Shown here in pieces: positions 14,406 through 22,080 of a DNA stretch of 22,152 bases; positions within the stretch are counted from its first letter, which is position 1, and every line of letters begins with the position of its first letter. The notes under the pieces are model-generated. The model was not told where the DNA came from. It was given only the letters and a program-made list of their open reading frames with translations, and did not search any database. Source of the stretch: Bacteroidaceae bacterium (lineage in GTDB: Bacteria; Bacteroidota; Bacteroidia; Bacteroidales; Bacteroidaceae); NCBI GenBank assembly GCA_900769465.1, contig CAAGGT010000202.1, positions 1 through 22,152 on the forward strand, written 5' to 3'. A program made the position numbers and the translations under genes.

Positions 14406-14993
14406 ATGAAGATAGGAATAAATACTCCGCAAATAAAAGCCATACGCGCCGAAGTTGAAAAACGTATAGGCAAGGTTAATGGACACGACAAACTGGCAAG
14501 ACTTGAATCTATGATTGAGGTCAAATGCAAGGAGCATATTTCAATAACCACTCTGCAGCGCCTGTGGGGTTACTCTACCCGCAAGGCCGAGAATATATCG
14601 GAGCGTATATTGGACATCATTGCAAAATTCATTGATGCGGAGAACTGGGAGAATTTTTGCAGAATATTGGGCGAGAGCGAGGATTCCGAGATCTTCGAGA
14701 GCAAGGATATCATCAGCAGTAAAGACCTGAAGGAGGGAAGCCGTTTGAGACTGGGCTGGTTACCCGACAGGACTTGTGAGATTGAATATCTCGGTGGCAA
14801 CCGTTTTGTTGCTGTTAAAACAGAAAACGCAACCATCAGACCCGGCGACACATTCCGTTGCATACAGTTCCAGAAAGGACGCGAACTCTATATGGACAAT
14901 TTTACACGTAATGGTGAACCCGAAAGCTTTGACACGCGTTATGTAGTGGGAAAGACAAATGGACTGACCACGTTAGAACACATTAAGGGGTGA
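14406..14993 (+). CDS. Putative regulator with Bacteroidales TTLxRLWGY N-terminal domain
   Basis: I start at the ATG at 14406 (195 aa, MKIGINTPQIKAIR). Residues about 10-85 are helical and contain ISITTLQRLWGYSTRK followed by a second helix ending in WENFCRIL. This pattern (TTLxRLWGY, then a helix with FC) is one I know from many Bacteroidetes proteins of unknown or regulatory function and looks like a DNA-binding helical domain. Residues about 105-195 are a beta-rich module (LRLGWLPDRTCEIEYLGGNRF, RPGDTFRC, YVVGKTNG) that often follows it. It diverges from the kinase and is the best candidate for controlling it and perhaps the operon beyond. Confidence 0.65.
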   Translation: MKIGINTPQIKAIRAEVEKRIGKVNGHDKLARLESMIEVKCKEHISITTLQRLWGYSTRKAENISERILDIIAKFIDAENWENFCRILGESEDSEIFESKDIISSKDLKEGSRLRLGWLPDRTCEIEYLGGNRFVAVKTENATIRPGDTFRCIQFQKGRELYMDNFTRNGEPESFDTRYVVGKTNGLTTLEHIKG

Positions 14994-15050
14994 AACCGTT
15001 TTCGGGAATACTCCCACCTGAAAAGAATCTCTAATCTTACAATTTATTCC

Positions 15051-15243
15051 TATATTTGAGGCAAACCTCCAATATACTTGCGCTCACCGCGAAAAATATT
15101 CAAGTAAACTTGATATTTCTCGTTCATTTAATTGTATATTTGAGGTAAACCTCCAATATACTTGCGCTCACTGCGAAAAATATTCAAGTAAACTTGATAT
15201 TTCTCGTTCGCTTATTCGTATATTTGCAGTAAACACGAATATA
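15051..15243 (+). repeat. 84-bp tandem repeat, two full copies and one partial
   Basis: Units start at 15051, 15135 and 15219, a period of exactly 84. Each unit opens with TATATTTG, a perfect -7 box. The first two continue with GAGG(C/T)AAACCTC, a small hairpin flanked by TATATT and AATATA. Both also hold an imperfect palindrome (15090-15122 in the first) centred on CAAGTAAACTTG. Copies 1 and 2 differ at only a few bases. The third copy keeps only the first 25 or so bases and leads directly into the uridine kinase leader. The region 14994-15050 before it holds nothing I recognise. Confidence 0.85.
15219..15226 (+). promoter_or_regulatory. Likely -7 box of the udk promoter
   Basis: TATATTTG at the start of the partial third repeat lies 31 bases before the udk ATG, giving a leader of about 24 bases. 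The earlier two copies of the same box at 15051 and 15135 could act as extra start sites. Confidence 0.6.
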
Positions 15244-15256
15244 GAATCCAGAAATC

Positions 15257-15865
15257 ATGTATATCATTGGCATTGCCGGCGGAACAGGTTCGGGAAAGAC
15301 CACCGTTGTAAAGGAGATTGTGAATTCACTACCTGCAGAATCAGTTGTCGTAATTCCACAGGACTCATACTATAAGGACAGCAGTCACGTCCCTGTCGAG
15401 GAGCGCCAGTTCATAAACTTTGACCATCCCGATGCTTTTGACTGGGAACTGCTGGTTGAGCAGATTGCACAGTTACGCGAGGGGAAGGCCATTGAACAAC
15501 CCACATACTCCTACATAACCTGTACACGTCAACCCGAGACAATACACATAGAACCCAAAGAGGTCATCATAATAGAGGGCATTATGGCATTGGTGAACCC
15601 TGAACTCCGCGAGCTCATGGATTTGAAAATTTTTGTAGATGCCGATGCCGACGACCGCCTCATTCGCCTCATTCGCCGCGATGTAATAGAACGTGGCCGC
15701 ACGGCCGAGACCGTTATCTCACGCTATGAGCGTATAGTAAAGGATATGCACTGGGAGTTCATTGAACCCACAAAGAAGTTCGCCGACATCATTATGCCAC
15801 AGGGCGGGCATAACAAAAAGGCCATAAAGGCACTGCAGATGTCAATAGGATATTTTCTAAAGTAG
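15257..15865 (+). CDS. udk: Uridine kinase
   Basis: The 202-aa cytoplasmic enzyme phosphorylates uridine and cytidine to UMP and CMP in pyrimidine salvage. The P-loop GIAGGTGSGKTT is at residues 5-16. QDSYYKD at about 35-41 and FDHPDAFDW at about 55-63 are typical of uridine kinases and bind nucleoside. IIIEGIMAL provides the Walker B-like strand, and RLIRRDVIERGR the lid. The length is normal. It is followed after 11 bases by the lytic transglycosylase gene, so the two form an operon ended by the hairpin at 16625. Confidence 0.96.
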   Translation: MYIIGIAGGTGSGKTTVVKEIVNSLPAESVVVIPQDSYYKDSSHVPVEERQFINFDHPDAFDWELLVEQIAQLREGKAIEQPTYSYITCTRQPETIHIEPKEVIIIEGIMALVNPELRELMDLKIFVDADADDRLIRLIRRDVIERGRTAETVISRYERIVKDMHWEFIEPTKKFADIIMPQGGHNKKAIKALQMSIGYFLK

Positions 15866-15876
15866 GAAAACGGATA

Positions 15877-16623
15877 ATGAACAGGAATCTGCTCCCCTCG
15901 GTCATAATACTGGTTGTTTCGGCCATTGCAATATCAGCTTTCGATATTGCGACAAAGCGGCTGAGCAAACAGCATGAGCCACAATGGAAAGAGGTTCCTG
16001 CATACACCTACATATCACCCTATACAGAGCTGTCGCCATATGACAGCCACTTCAGGGAGGCTGCAGACAGTACCGGATATGATTGGACACTCATAGCTGC
16101 AATAGCCTTCACCGAGTCACGTTTTGACAGCACAGCTGTTTCGGAGGCCGGAGCGCAAGGTGTAATGCAGGTAATGCCCGAGACATTGCGTGGATTCAAC
16201 ATCCCCGACTCGCTGCACAACGACAACCGCACGAACATTATGACTGCGGCGAAGTTGCTGCAATCACTTGAGAAACAATTCCGCCACATCAAAGCACCCG
16301 AAGAACGCATAAATTTCATTCTGGCATCATACAATGCAGGATTCGGATACATACACGATGCCATGCGCTTGGCACGGAAATATGGTTACGACAGGTATAA
16401 ATGGGAAGGCAACGTCGATTCATTCCTTATACATATGAGCCGCTCCGAATACTACACCGACACGCTTTGCCGCAACGGACAGTTCAACGGATGGCAGGAG
16501 ACATTGTCGTTCGTGAAGAAAGTACACCGCAATTGGGAGAGATTCCGTAGTATGCAGCATAGCTACAGCGATTCAATAAAGGAAATAATACTAACCGACA
16601 ACACTAAAAGAATAATACAATAA
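15877..16623 (+). CDS. Lytic transglycosylase with SLT (GH23) domain
   Basis: The 248-aa protein has one N-terminal hydrophobic helix (about residues 6-23), a signal anchor or uncleaved signal without a clear lipobox. The SLT domain follows: catalytic Glu80 in AFTESRFDSTAVSEAGAQGVMQVMPET, and ASYNAGFGY at about 150-158. These are the hallmark motifs of family GH23, which cleaves peptidoglycan glycan strands to anhydro-muropeptides. It resembles the SLT part of MltF but has no solute-binding domain. It should act in the periplasm on the cell wall. Its pairing with udk is common co-transcription without an obvious functional link. Confidence 0.9.
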   Translation: MNRNLLPSVIILVVSAIAISAFDIATKRLSKQHEPQWKEVPAYTYISPYTELSPYDSHFREAADSTGYDWTLIAAIAFTESRFDSTAVSEAGAQGVMQVMPETLRGFNIPDSLHNDNRTNIMTAAKLLQSLEKQFRHIKAPEERINFILASYNAGFGYIHDAMRLARKYGYDRYKWEGNVDSFLIHMSRSEYYTDTLCRNGQFNGWQETLSFVKKVHRNWERFRSMQHSYSDSIKEIILTDNTKRIIQ

Positions 16624-16624
16624 A

Positions 16625-16661
16625 AAAAACGTTTCCACTCACAATGAATGGAAACGTTTTT
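16625..16661. terminator. Bidirectional terminator between convergent genes
   Basis: AAAAACGTTTCCA (16625-16637) and TGGAAACGTTTTT (16649-16661) form a perfect 13-bp stem with U-runs on both strands. It ends the udk-transglycosylase operon from the left and the NfnAB transcript from the right. Confidence 0.9.
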
Positions 16662-16675
16662 ACTTATTCAATCTT

Positions 16676-18967
16676 TTACTTGCTCAAATGCTCATGCATT
16701 GCAGCTGCAGCCTTGCGTCCGTCGCCCATCGCAAGGATAACCGTTGCACCACCGCGCACAATGTCGCCACCGGCATAAATGAACGGAATGGACGACTGCA
16801 TACTGTCGTTGACAGCAATGGTGTTCTTGCGGCCAAGTTCCAAGCCCTCTACCGATGTAGGCACAAGCGGATTGGGGGATACTCCCACAGCAACAACAGC
16901 TACATCAATATCTATCGTCTCTATTGCGCCCTCAACGGGAACAGGCGAGCGACGTCCCGATGCATCGGGCTCGCCAAGTTCCATCTTCTGCAACACAATC
17001 TGCTTTACACAACCCTTCTCGTCGGCAATATACTCAATGGGGTTATGCAAGGTGAGGAACTCGACACCCTCCTCCTTCGCATGTTTGACCTCCTCGAGAC
17101 GTGCCGGCATCTCGGCCTCGCTACGACGATAGATAATCATTGCACGCTCGGCACCTAAACGGAGTGCTGTACGCACAGAGTCCATAGCGGTGTTACCGCC
17201 ACCAATGACAGCAACGCGCTTGCCCATACAGATTGGAGTATCTGTATCGGGGTTGGATGCATCCATAAGATTGACACGTGTGAGATATTCGTTTGATGAC
17301 ATGATGTTGTTCGAGTTCTCGCCCGGGATGTTCATGAAATTAGGCAAACCGGCACCCGATGCAACAAAGACACCTTTGAACCCCTCGTCCTGCAACTGTG
17401 CAATGGAGATGGTCTTGCCAACAACGCAGTCCTTGACAAATTCGACACCCATTGCGCGCAGATTCTCAATTTCGTGTTCAACGATAGAGTTTGGCAAACG
17501 GAACTCCGGGATACCATACTTGAGTACACCACCAATCTCGTGCAATGCCTCATATACTGTTACGGCATAACCCAATTTTGCCATATCACCGGCAAAAGAG
17601 AGACCTGCAGGGCCTGAACCGACAACGGCAATCTTCATACCATTGGATGGTGCAACCTGTGGAGCAGGCATCTCTCCACTCTCGCGTGCATAGTCGGCAG
17701 CAAAGCGCTCCAATGCACCGATTGCAACCGCCTTATGCCCCATCTTCAAATGGATACACTTGCTCTCGCACTGCTTTTCCTGCGGACACACACGACCGCA
17801 CACTGCCGGCAATGAGCTTGTCATCTTCAGCACCTGTGCTGCCTTGATGAACTCGCCACGCTCAATATTCTTCACAAATGAAGGAATGTTTATATTTACG
17901 GGGCAACCCTCCATACAAGCGGGTTTGGGACAGTCGAGACAACGCTGTGCCTCAACAAGTGCCATCTCTTTGGTGAAACCGGTGTTCACCTCTTCGCGCA
18001 ATTTTGTAGCGCGGTATGCAGGTTCAAGCTCCGGCATCGGGTTGCGTTCAATGGCTGTGCGCTCCTTTGGTTTCATCTTATTACGGAGTTCAACACGCCA
18101 AGCTGCATCGCGATTTATGAGTTCGTCGCACTCGCCGGCGCACTCTGCACCCTTATCCAACTTTTCTATTTCGCGTGCCTCCTGAGCCTTGAAAGAGCCG
18201 AGACGCTGCATCATACCGTCGAAATCGACCTGATGACCATCAAATTCCGGACCATCGACACACACGAACTTTGTCTTTCCGCCCACTGTCACACGACAAG
18301 CACCACACATACCGGTACCGTCGACCATAATGGTATTCAATGAGACTACTGTTGGGATATCGTACTGCTTTGTGAGCTTACACACAAACTTCATCATTAT
18401 TGCAGGACCGATGGCTACACAGTGGTCAACCTTCTCGCGCTTGATAACGCGCTCTATGCCCTCGGTCACAAGTCCCTTGTCTCCATAAGAACCGTCATCG
18501 GTCATAATGATGACCTCATCCGACACCTCACGTACCTCTTCCTCCAGGATAATCAAATCCTTTGAACGGCCTGCAAGCACCGAGATAACACGGTTACCGG
18601 CTTTCTTCAGCGCTGCAGCAATGGGCAGCATAGGCGCAACGCCCACACCACCGCCGGCACAGACAACAGTACCGAAATTCTCAATGTGTGTAGCCTGACC
18701 AAGAGGACCAACCACATCGGTTATGCAGTCACCCTCGTTCAAATCGCACAAACGACTGGAGCTCAAGCCCACCTTCTGTATTACAAGAGTGATGATACCC
18801 TTTTCGGCATCGGCATGGGCAATGGTCAAAGGAATACGCTCACCCTTCTCTCCCACTCTTATGATAACGAAATTACCGGCTCTGTATGCCTTGGCAATAA
18901 GCGGAGCCTCTACACGCAGACGGAACACTTTTTCCGAGAACTGCTCTTTCGATACTATCCTGTACAT
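16676..18967 (-). CDS. NfnAB-type fusion: ferredoxin-NADP+ oxidoreductase / glutamate synthase beta-like
   Basis: The 763-aa protein joins two subunits. Residues 1 to about 260 are the NfnA/PyrK-like part: FAD and NAD-binding reductase fold (AGGGVGVAPMLP at 104-115) with a [2Fe-2S] site (Cys221, Cys224, Cys236, perhaps Asp216 in place of a fourth Cys, as in NfnA). From about 300 it is NfnB, related to the glutamate synthase small subunit: two [4Fe-4S] sets (Cys343, 346, 351, 355 and Cys390, 394, 400, 404), an FAD site AVVGSGPAGLS and an NADPH site VAVIGGGNTAMDS. In other bacteria NfnAB couples NADH and ferredoxin to NADP+. Databases often call such fusions dihydroorotate dehydrogenase/GltD, but no pyrD or gltB is adjacent. 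Confidence 0.88.
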   Translation of the reverse strand: MYRIVSKEQFSEKVFRLRVEAPLIAKAYRAGNFVIIRVGEKGERIPLTIAHADAEKGIITLVIQKVGLSSSRLCDLNEGDCITDVVGPLGQATHIENFGTVVCAGGGVGVAPMLPIAAALKKAGNRVISVLAGRSKDLIILEEEVREVSDEVIIMTDDGSYGDKGLVTEGIERVIKREKVDHCVAIGPAIMMKFVCKLTKQYDIPTVVSLNTIMVDGTGMCGACRVTVGGKTKFVCVDGPEFDGHQVDFDGMMQRLGSFKAQEAREIEKLDKGAECAGECDELINRDAAWRVELRNKMKPKERTAIERNPMPELEPAYRATKLREEVNTGFTKEMALVEAQRCLDCPKPACMEGCPVNINIPSFVKNIERGEFIKAAQVLKMTSSLPAVCGRVCPQEKQCESKCIHLKMGHKAVAIGALERFAADYARESGEMPAPQVAPSNGMKIAVVGSGPAGLSFAGDMAKLGYAVTVYEALHEIGGVLKYGIPEFRLPNSIVEHEIENLRAMGVEFVKDCVVGKTISIAQLQDEGFKGVFVASGAGLPNFMNIPGENSNNIMSSNEYLTRVNLMDASNPDTDTPICMGKRVAVIGGGNTAMDSVRTALRLGAERAMIIYRRSEAEMPARLEEVKHAKEEGVEFLTLHNPIEYIADEKGCVKQIVLQKMELGEPDASGRRSPVPVEGAIETIDIDVAVVAVGVSPNPLVPTSVEGLELGRKNTIAVNDSMQSSIPFIYAGGDIVRGGATVILAMGDGRKAAAAMHEHLSK

Positions 18968-18999
18968 AATACTATTTTTGTTCTACTTTATATTGTAAC

Positions 19000-19018
19000 G
19001 GGCAGGCAGCACCCGCCC
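19000..19018. repeat. Short GC-rich hairpin between serS and the NfnAB gene
   Basis: GGGCAGGC and ACCCGCCC pair around AGC, with G-U pairs. It lies in the AT-rich 103-base gap and is followed at 19042-19054 by the palindrome CTGCGTAACGCAG. It has no U-run, so it does not look like a simple terminator. It resembles the small interspersed hairpins found in Bacteroidales genomes, which would need a genome search to confirm. Confidence 0.45.
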
Positions 19019-19070
19019 CTACACTTTTTGCTAAAGCCTTGCCTGCGTAACGCAGAAGATGCTTTTATAG

Positions 19071-20345
19071 TTAATCAATGATATCAAAACCACAATATGG
19101 TACCAACGCCTTTGGAATGCGTATTCCCTCAGGTGTCTGGTTGTTCTCAAGGAGCGCAGCTACTATACGTGGAAGAGCAAGTGCTGAACCGTTGAGTGTG
19201 TGGCAAAGTTCAGTCTTCTTCTCGGCATTGCGATAGCGGCACTTCAGGCGGTTAGCCTGGTAGCTGTCGAAATTGGAAACCGAAGATACCTCAAGCCAAC
19301 GCTGCTGTGCCTCGGAATAAACCTCAAAGTCAAAACAGAGCGCAGCAGTAAAACTCATATCACCACCACAGAGACGGAGAATACGGTATGGGAGTTCAAG
19401 CTTCTGCAAGAGTCCCTCTACGTGCTCAAGCATCTCCTTGTGTGACTCCTTGCTGTGTTCAGGAGTGTCAATGCGTACAATCTCTACCTTTGAGAATTCG
19501 TGCAGACGATTCAATCCACGCACATCCTTGCCATATGAGCCGGCCTCGCGACGGAAACACTGTGTATAGGCACAGTTCTTGATTGGCAACTGCTTCTCGT
19601 CAAGAATAACATCGCGGTAGATGTTTGTCACAGGCACCTCGGCTGTGGGGATGAGATACAGGTCGTCAAGATCACAGTGATACATCTGTCCCTCTTTGTC
19701 GGGAAGCTGACCGGTACCATAACCCGATGCAGCATTGACCACTGTTGGAGGCATAATCTCCACATAGCCGGCCTTACGAGCCTCGTCAAGGAAGAAATTG
19801 ATCAATGCACGCTGCAACTGCGCACCCTTGCCTTTATATACGGGGAAACCGGCACCTGTAATCTTTACACCAAGGTCAAAGTCAATGAGATCATACTTCT
19901 TCGCAAGCTCCCAGTGAGGCAAAGCATTCTCGGGAAGAACAGTTTCCATACCGCCGGTCTTCTCTACTACATTATCCTCGGCAACTGCACCTTCGGGTAC
20001 CTCGTCGTATGGAATATTGGGTATAGTATAAAGAACCTGCTGCAAGCTGTCGGCAGCAGCATCCATCTTGTCCTGCAACTCCTTTGCCTTGTCCTTCAAT
20101 GTTGCAACCTCGGCCTTTACAGCATTCGCCTCGTCAACAGAACCAGCCTTCATCAACTGGCCAATCTTTGCTGCAAGCTGCTTGTTCTGCGCAAGAACAT
20201 TATCAAGCTCCTGCTGTGCAGCACGACGCTCCTTATCGAGTTCCAATACCTTTCCAATAGTCTCCTCTGCATTCTTGAAATGCTTCTTCTCAAGACCTTT
20301 CAAAACTTTCTCGGTCTCTTGAGAAATTACTTTTAATGTCAGCAT
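19071..20345 (-). CDS. serS: Seryl-tRNA synthetase
   Basis: The 424-aa class II synthetase charges tRNA-Ser with serine. The N-terminal coiled-coil arm that grips the tRNA is at about residues 30-100 (AQQELDNVLAQNKQLAAKI). Class II motif 2 is FRREAGSYGKDVRGLNRLHEF at about 264-284. Motif 3 is ALPRIVAALLENNQTPEG near the C-terminus, and TAEVPVTN holds the serine-binding loop. The length is normal and all motifs are intact. It follows rpmA and rplU on the same strand, but a terminator at 20482-20506 separates them. Confidence 0.97.
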   Translation of the reverse strand: MLTLKVISQETEKVLKGLEKKHFKNAEETIGKVLELDKERRAAQQELDNVLAQNKQLAAKIGQLMKAGSVDEANAVKAEVATLKDKAKELQDKMDAAADSLQQVLYTIPNIPYDEVPEGAVAEDNVVEKTGGMETVLPENALPHWELAKKYDLIDFDLGVKITGAGFPVYKGKGAQLQRALINFFLDEARKAGYVEIMPPTVVNAASGYGTGQLPDKEGQMYHCDLDDLYLIPTAEVPVTNIYRDVILDEKQLPIKNCAYTQCFRREAGSYGKDVRGLNRLHEFSKVEIVRIDTPEHSKESHKEMLEHVEGLLQKLELPYRILRLCGGDMSFTAALCFDFEVYSEAQQRWLEVSSVSNFDSYQANRLKCRYRNAEKKTELCHTLNGSALALPRIVAALLENNQTPEGIRIPKALVPYCGFDIID

Positions 20346-20481
20346 AATCTATATATTGTTTTAGAATTTTCAAACCACTGTATACCAAATGCATTTTTAT
20401 CCAAACATCCGGTTACAATAAAACACAAAAATACAATTATTTCTCAATTATTAACAGCATATTCAAAAAAATAATAAAAAA

Positions 20482-20506
20482 AAGGCAACCCCAATGGGAT
20501 TGCCTT
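20482..20506 (-). terminator. Terminator of the rplU-rpmA operon
   Basis: On the minus strand AAGGCAATCCC and GGGGTTGCCTT (20496-20506 and 20482-20492) form an 11-bp stem with loop ATT and a G-U pair, followed by a run of eight U. It lies 20 bases after the rpmA stop. Confidence 0.9.
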
Positions 20507-20526
20507 ATAAAACTGCCTATTCAGAA

Positions 20527-20793
20527 TCAGTTCTTCTCTGCAAATGGAGTAACAGAAACGTAGCTCTTGTCATTCTTGCCACGCTTGAATGTTACAACAC
20601 CGTCAACCAAAGCATAGAGAGTGTGATCGCTACCCATACCGGTGTTTGCACCAGGATAGTGAACAGTACCACGCTGACGAACGATGATATTACCGGCTTT
20701 GCAAGCCTGGCCACCCCAGATCTTAACACCAAGTCGCTGACTTGCTGACTCACGGCCGTTCTTTGAACTACCAACACCTTTCTTATGTGCCAT
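20527..20793 (-). CDS. rpmA: 50S ribosomal protein L27
   Basis: The 88-aa protein starts MAHKKGVGSSKNGRESAS, the conserved N-terminal tail that reaches the peptidyl transferase centre. There is no N-terminal cleavable extension as in Firmicutes. GQACKAGNIIVRQRGT and GANTGMGSDHTLYAL are the family core. It lies 19 bases after rplU, in the usual L21-L27 operon. Confidence 0.97.
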   Translation of the reverse strand: MAHKKGVGSSKNGRESASQRLGVKIWGGQACKAGNIIVRQRGTVHYPGANTGMGSDHTLYALVDGVVTFKRGKNDKSYVSVTPFAEKN

Positions 20794-20812
20794 AATGCTT
20801 AAACTTTAAAAA

Positions 20813-21202
20813 TTAACCGATAATTTCCTTAACAACTAACTCTGTGAACTGCTGACGGTGACCGTTCAGCTTGCGGTAGCCCTTACGACGACGCTTGTGG
20901 AACACCAACACCTTGTCACCCTTAACCAATGCAGGGTTGATTTCACGTGTTGTAACGATGTTCTGACCATCCTTAGACTTGCGAACAATCTTCTGCTCAC
21001 GAACATTGCCAATATAGCAAACTACCTTTGCGCCCTCTACAGTAGGAGCACCTACTGTTACTGCGCCTTCCTTGTCCAACAACAACACGCGGTCAAACTC
21101 AACGGTTGTGTCGTTCTGCGCACCCTTAATGTGGTGTACGAACAGCTTCTTGCCAGCCTCAGCCTTGAACTGCTGTCCATTAATCTCAACAATTGCGTAC
21201 AT
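20813..21202 (-). CDS. rplU: 50S ribosomal protein L21 with an internal insertion
   Basis: The 129-aa protein has the L21 core: MYAIVEINGQQFKAEAGKKL at the start, VGAPTVEGAKV in the middle, and VLVFHKRRRKGYRKLNGHRQQ near the end, which contacts 23S rRNA. Between VVC (residue 62) and PALVKGDKV (about 90) there is a basic stretch of roughly 24 residues (YIGNVREQKIVRKSKDGQ and onward) absent from the about 105-aa L21 I know from Bacteroides. The reading frame is intact and the flanks are conserved, so it is probably a real insertion in a loop. It heads the L21-L27 operon. Confidence 0.95.
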   Translation of the reverse strand: MYAIVEINGQQFKAEAGKKLFVHHIKGAQNDTTVEFDRVLLLDKEGAVTVGAPTVEGAKVVCYIGNVREQKIVRKSKDGQNIVTTREINPALVKGDKVLVFHKRRRKGYRKLNGHRQQFTELVVKEIIG

Positions 21203-21544
21203 TTATTTTTTCGCTTTTATTGTGAATTCCGCGAGGTGCGTTCTCTTCGTGAGTACGACTTATTCAACCCCAACGGACTAAATCGGGTGCAAAGTTAGCT
21301 AATATTCCCGACACAACGAAACATTTCTACAAAAAATCTCACCTCCACATAATAAAAAGTGATAATATAGCATTTGCATAATCAATACCCCAACAAAACG
21401 TCATTTCACTTTTCCCATTTAAGATTCAACAGCCCAAATTAAAGGTTTTTATAGTTTTCCAAATTTAGCTTTCCGATTCCCGTTTTCAGCTTTCACCTTT
21501 CCGCTTTCACCTCTCACATACCCTTTCCGTCCTTTTTGGCCTTG
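21203..21544. other. Intergenic region between rplU and the terminator cluster
   Basis: It contains the rplU leader and promoter (to about 21330). Beyond that is AT-rich sequence with a pyrimidine-rich patch (about 21468-21515) of repeated GCTTTC-like words. I see no gene. Confidence 0.5.
21290..21297 (-). promoter_or_regulatory. -7 box of the rplU-rpmA promoter
   Basis: The minus strand reads TAACTTTG, matching TAnnTTTG. Transcription would start near 21283, leaving an 80-base leader before rplU. Such leaders of ribosomal protein operons can bind the product, but no clear structure is seen here. Confidence 0.6.
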
Positions 21545-21557
21545 TATATAACAAAAA

Positions 21558-21593
21558 AAGAAGAACCTCGGTTTTGTAACCAAAGTTCTTCTC
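21558..21593 (-). terminator. Terminator copy, distal (near-identical to 22038-22073)
   Basis: The hairpin arms AAGAAGAACC and GGTT...GTTCTTCT enclose GGTTTTGTAACC. It is followed on the minus strand by a run of U. The hairpin and its flanks, including the word GTGGCGATG of 5S at 21602-21610, repeat the sequence at 22038-22089. Confidence 0.75.
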
Positions 21594-21601
21594 GAAAAAA
21601 A

Positions 21602-21692
21602 GTGGCGATGCCAACGCGGGGGAGCGTTGCTTGCGACGACGGGAGCTTTAGCTCCCCAAAGGAGTGCCTTTAGGCCACTACTCTCCCACAAA
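21602..21692 (-). pseudogene. 5S rRNA 3'-end remnant interrupted by a palindrome-rich insertion
   Basis: GTGGCGATG (21602-21610) and CTACTCTCCCACAAA (21678-21692) are adjacent in the real 5S end at 22081-22106 but here are split by 67 bases. The insert contains several small palindromes, for example CAACGC/GCGTTG, GGAGC/GCTCC and GCC/GGC arms. Beyond 21692 the 5S resemblance is lost. Confidence 0.6.
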
Positions 21693-21726
21693 CCTGTTTA
21701 CAGGTTCGACAATTCCTGCAGCGAAT

Positions 21727-21875
21727 GGTCACGCGCAGCGTGGCAAAGTCACACCGCGTGGGTCGCGATTAGCAGGGATTGTCAAATTTGAAAGTGGAGT
21801 TCGTTGTGGCCGGCAGCAATAGGTCGCACGCAGCATGGACAGAGTTCATGCCCGTGCGGGTTGCGGATAGACGGC
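21727..21875. repeat. Two diverged 45-base GC-rich repeats, 95 bases apart
   Basis: The segments starting at 21727 and 21822 share the order GGTC(A/G)C(G/A)CGCAGC(G/A)TGG, then a short spacer, then CCGCGTGGGT or CCGTGCGGGT, then GCG and TAG. They are GC-rich in an AT-rich neighbourhood and could form hairpins. They lie between two 5S remnants and are not coding. The origin is unknown. Confidence 0.55.
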
Positions 21876-21919
21876 ACCACCAGGAGAGGAGGACATTGAC
21901 AGTTTTATATAACAAAAAA

Positions 21920-21944
21920 AGGACATCCTTTTGAGATGTCCTTT
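21920..21944 (-). terminator. Terminator hairpin, middle of cluster
   Basis: GGACATC (21921-21927) and GATGTCC (21935-21941) form a 7-bp stem extended by A-U pairs. It is followed on the minus strand by a run of seven U. Its sequence differs from the two flanking terminators. Confidence 0.75.
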
Positions 21945-21953
21945 TCTATAAAA

Positions 21954-22021
21954 GTGGCGAGACTTACTCTCCCACAAAACATTTGCTGTACCAGCGGCCC
22001 TAATTGATGAGGGGGATTAAC
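21954..22021 (-). pseudogene. Partial, diverged 5S rRNA copy
   Basis: The minus strand reads with 5S 3'-half landmarks: GGTAC, GCAAA, TTTGTGGGAGAGTA and CGCCAC in the right order, with several substitutions. The 5' part is replaced or too diverged past about 22003, and it runs into the terminator of the real 5S. It is probably a remnant of a duplicated 5S gene. Confidence 0.65.
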
Positions 22022-22037
22022 AGCTATATATACAAAA

Positions 22038-22073
22038 AAGAAGAACCTCGGTTTTGTAACCAAAGTTCTTCTC
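22038..22073 (-). terminator. rRNA operon terminator
   Basis: The hairpin (AAGAAC.../...GTTCTT with inner GGTT/AACC) lies 8 bases after the 5S 3' end and is followed on the minus strand by six U. Confidence 0.85.
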
Positions 22074-22080
22074 GAAAAAA

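Noticed and set aside
15051..15243. CRISPR array
   Set aside because: The repeats are contiguous 84-bp units without distinct spacers, and no cas gene is present.
21449..21691. Minus-strand ORF beginning MWESSGLK
   Set aside because: It reads through a 5S remnant and a terminator; the start comes from the 5S word GTGGGAGAG, and the similar start of the 21905-22105 frame has the same cause.
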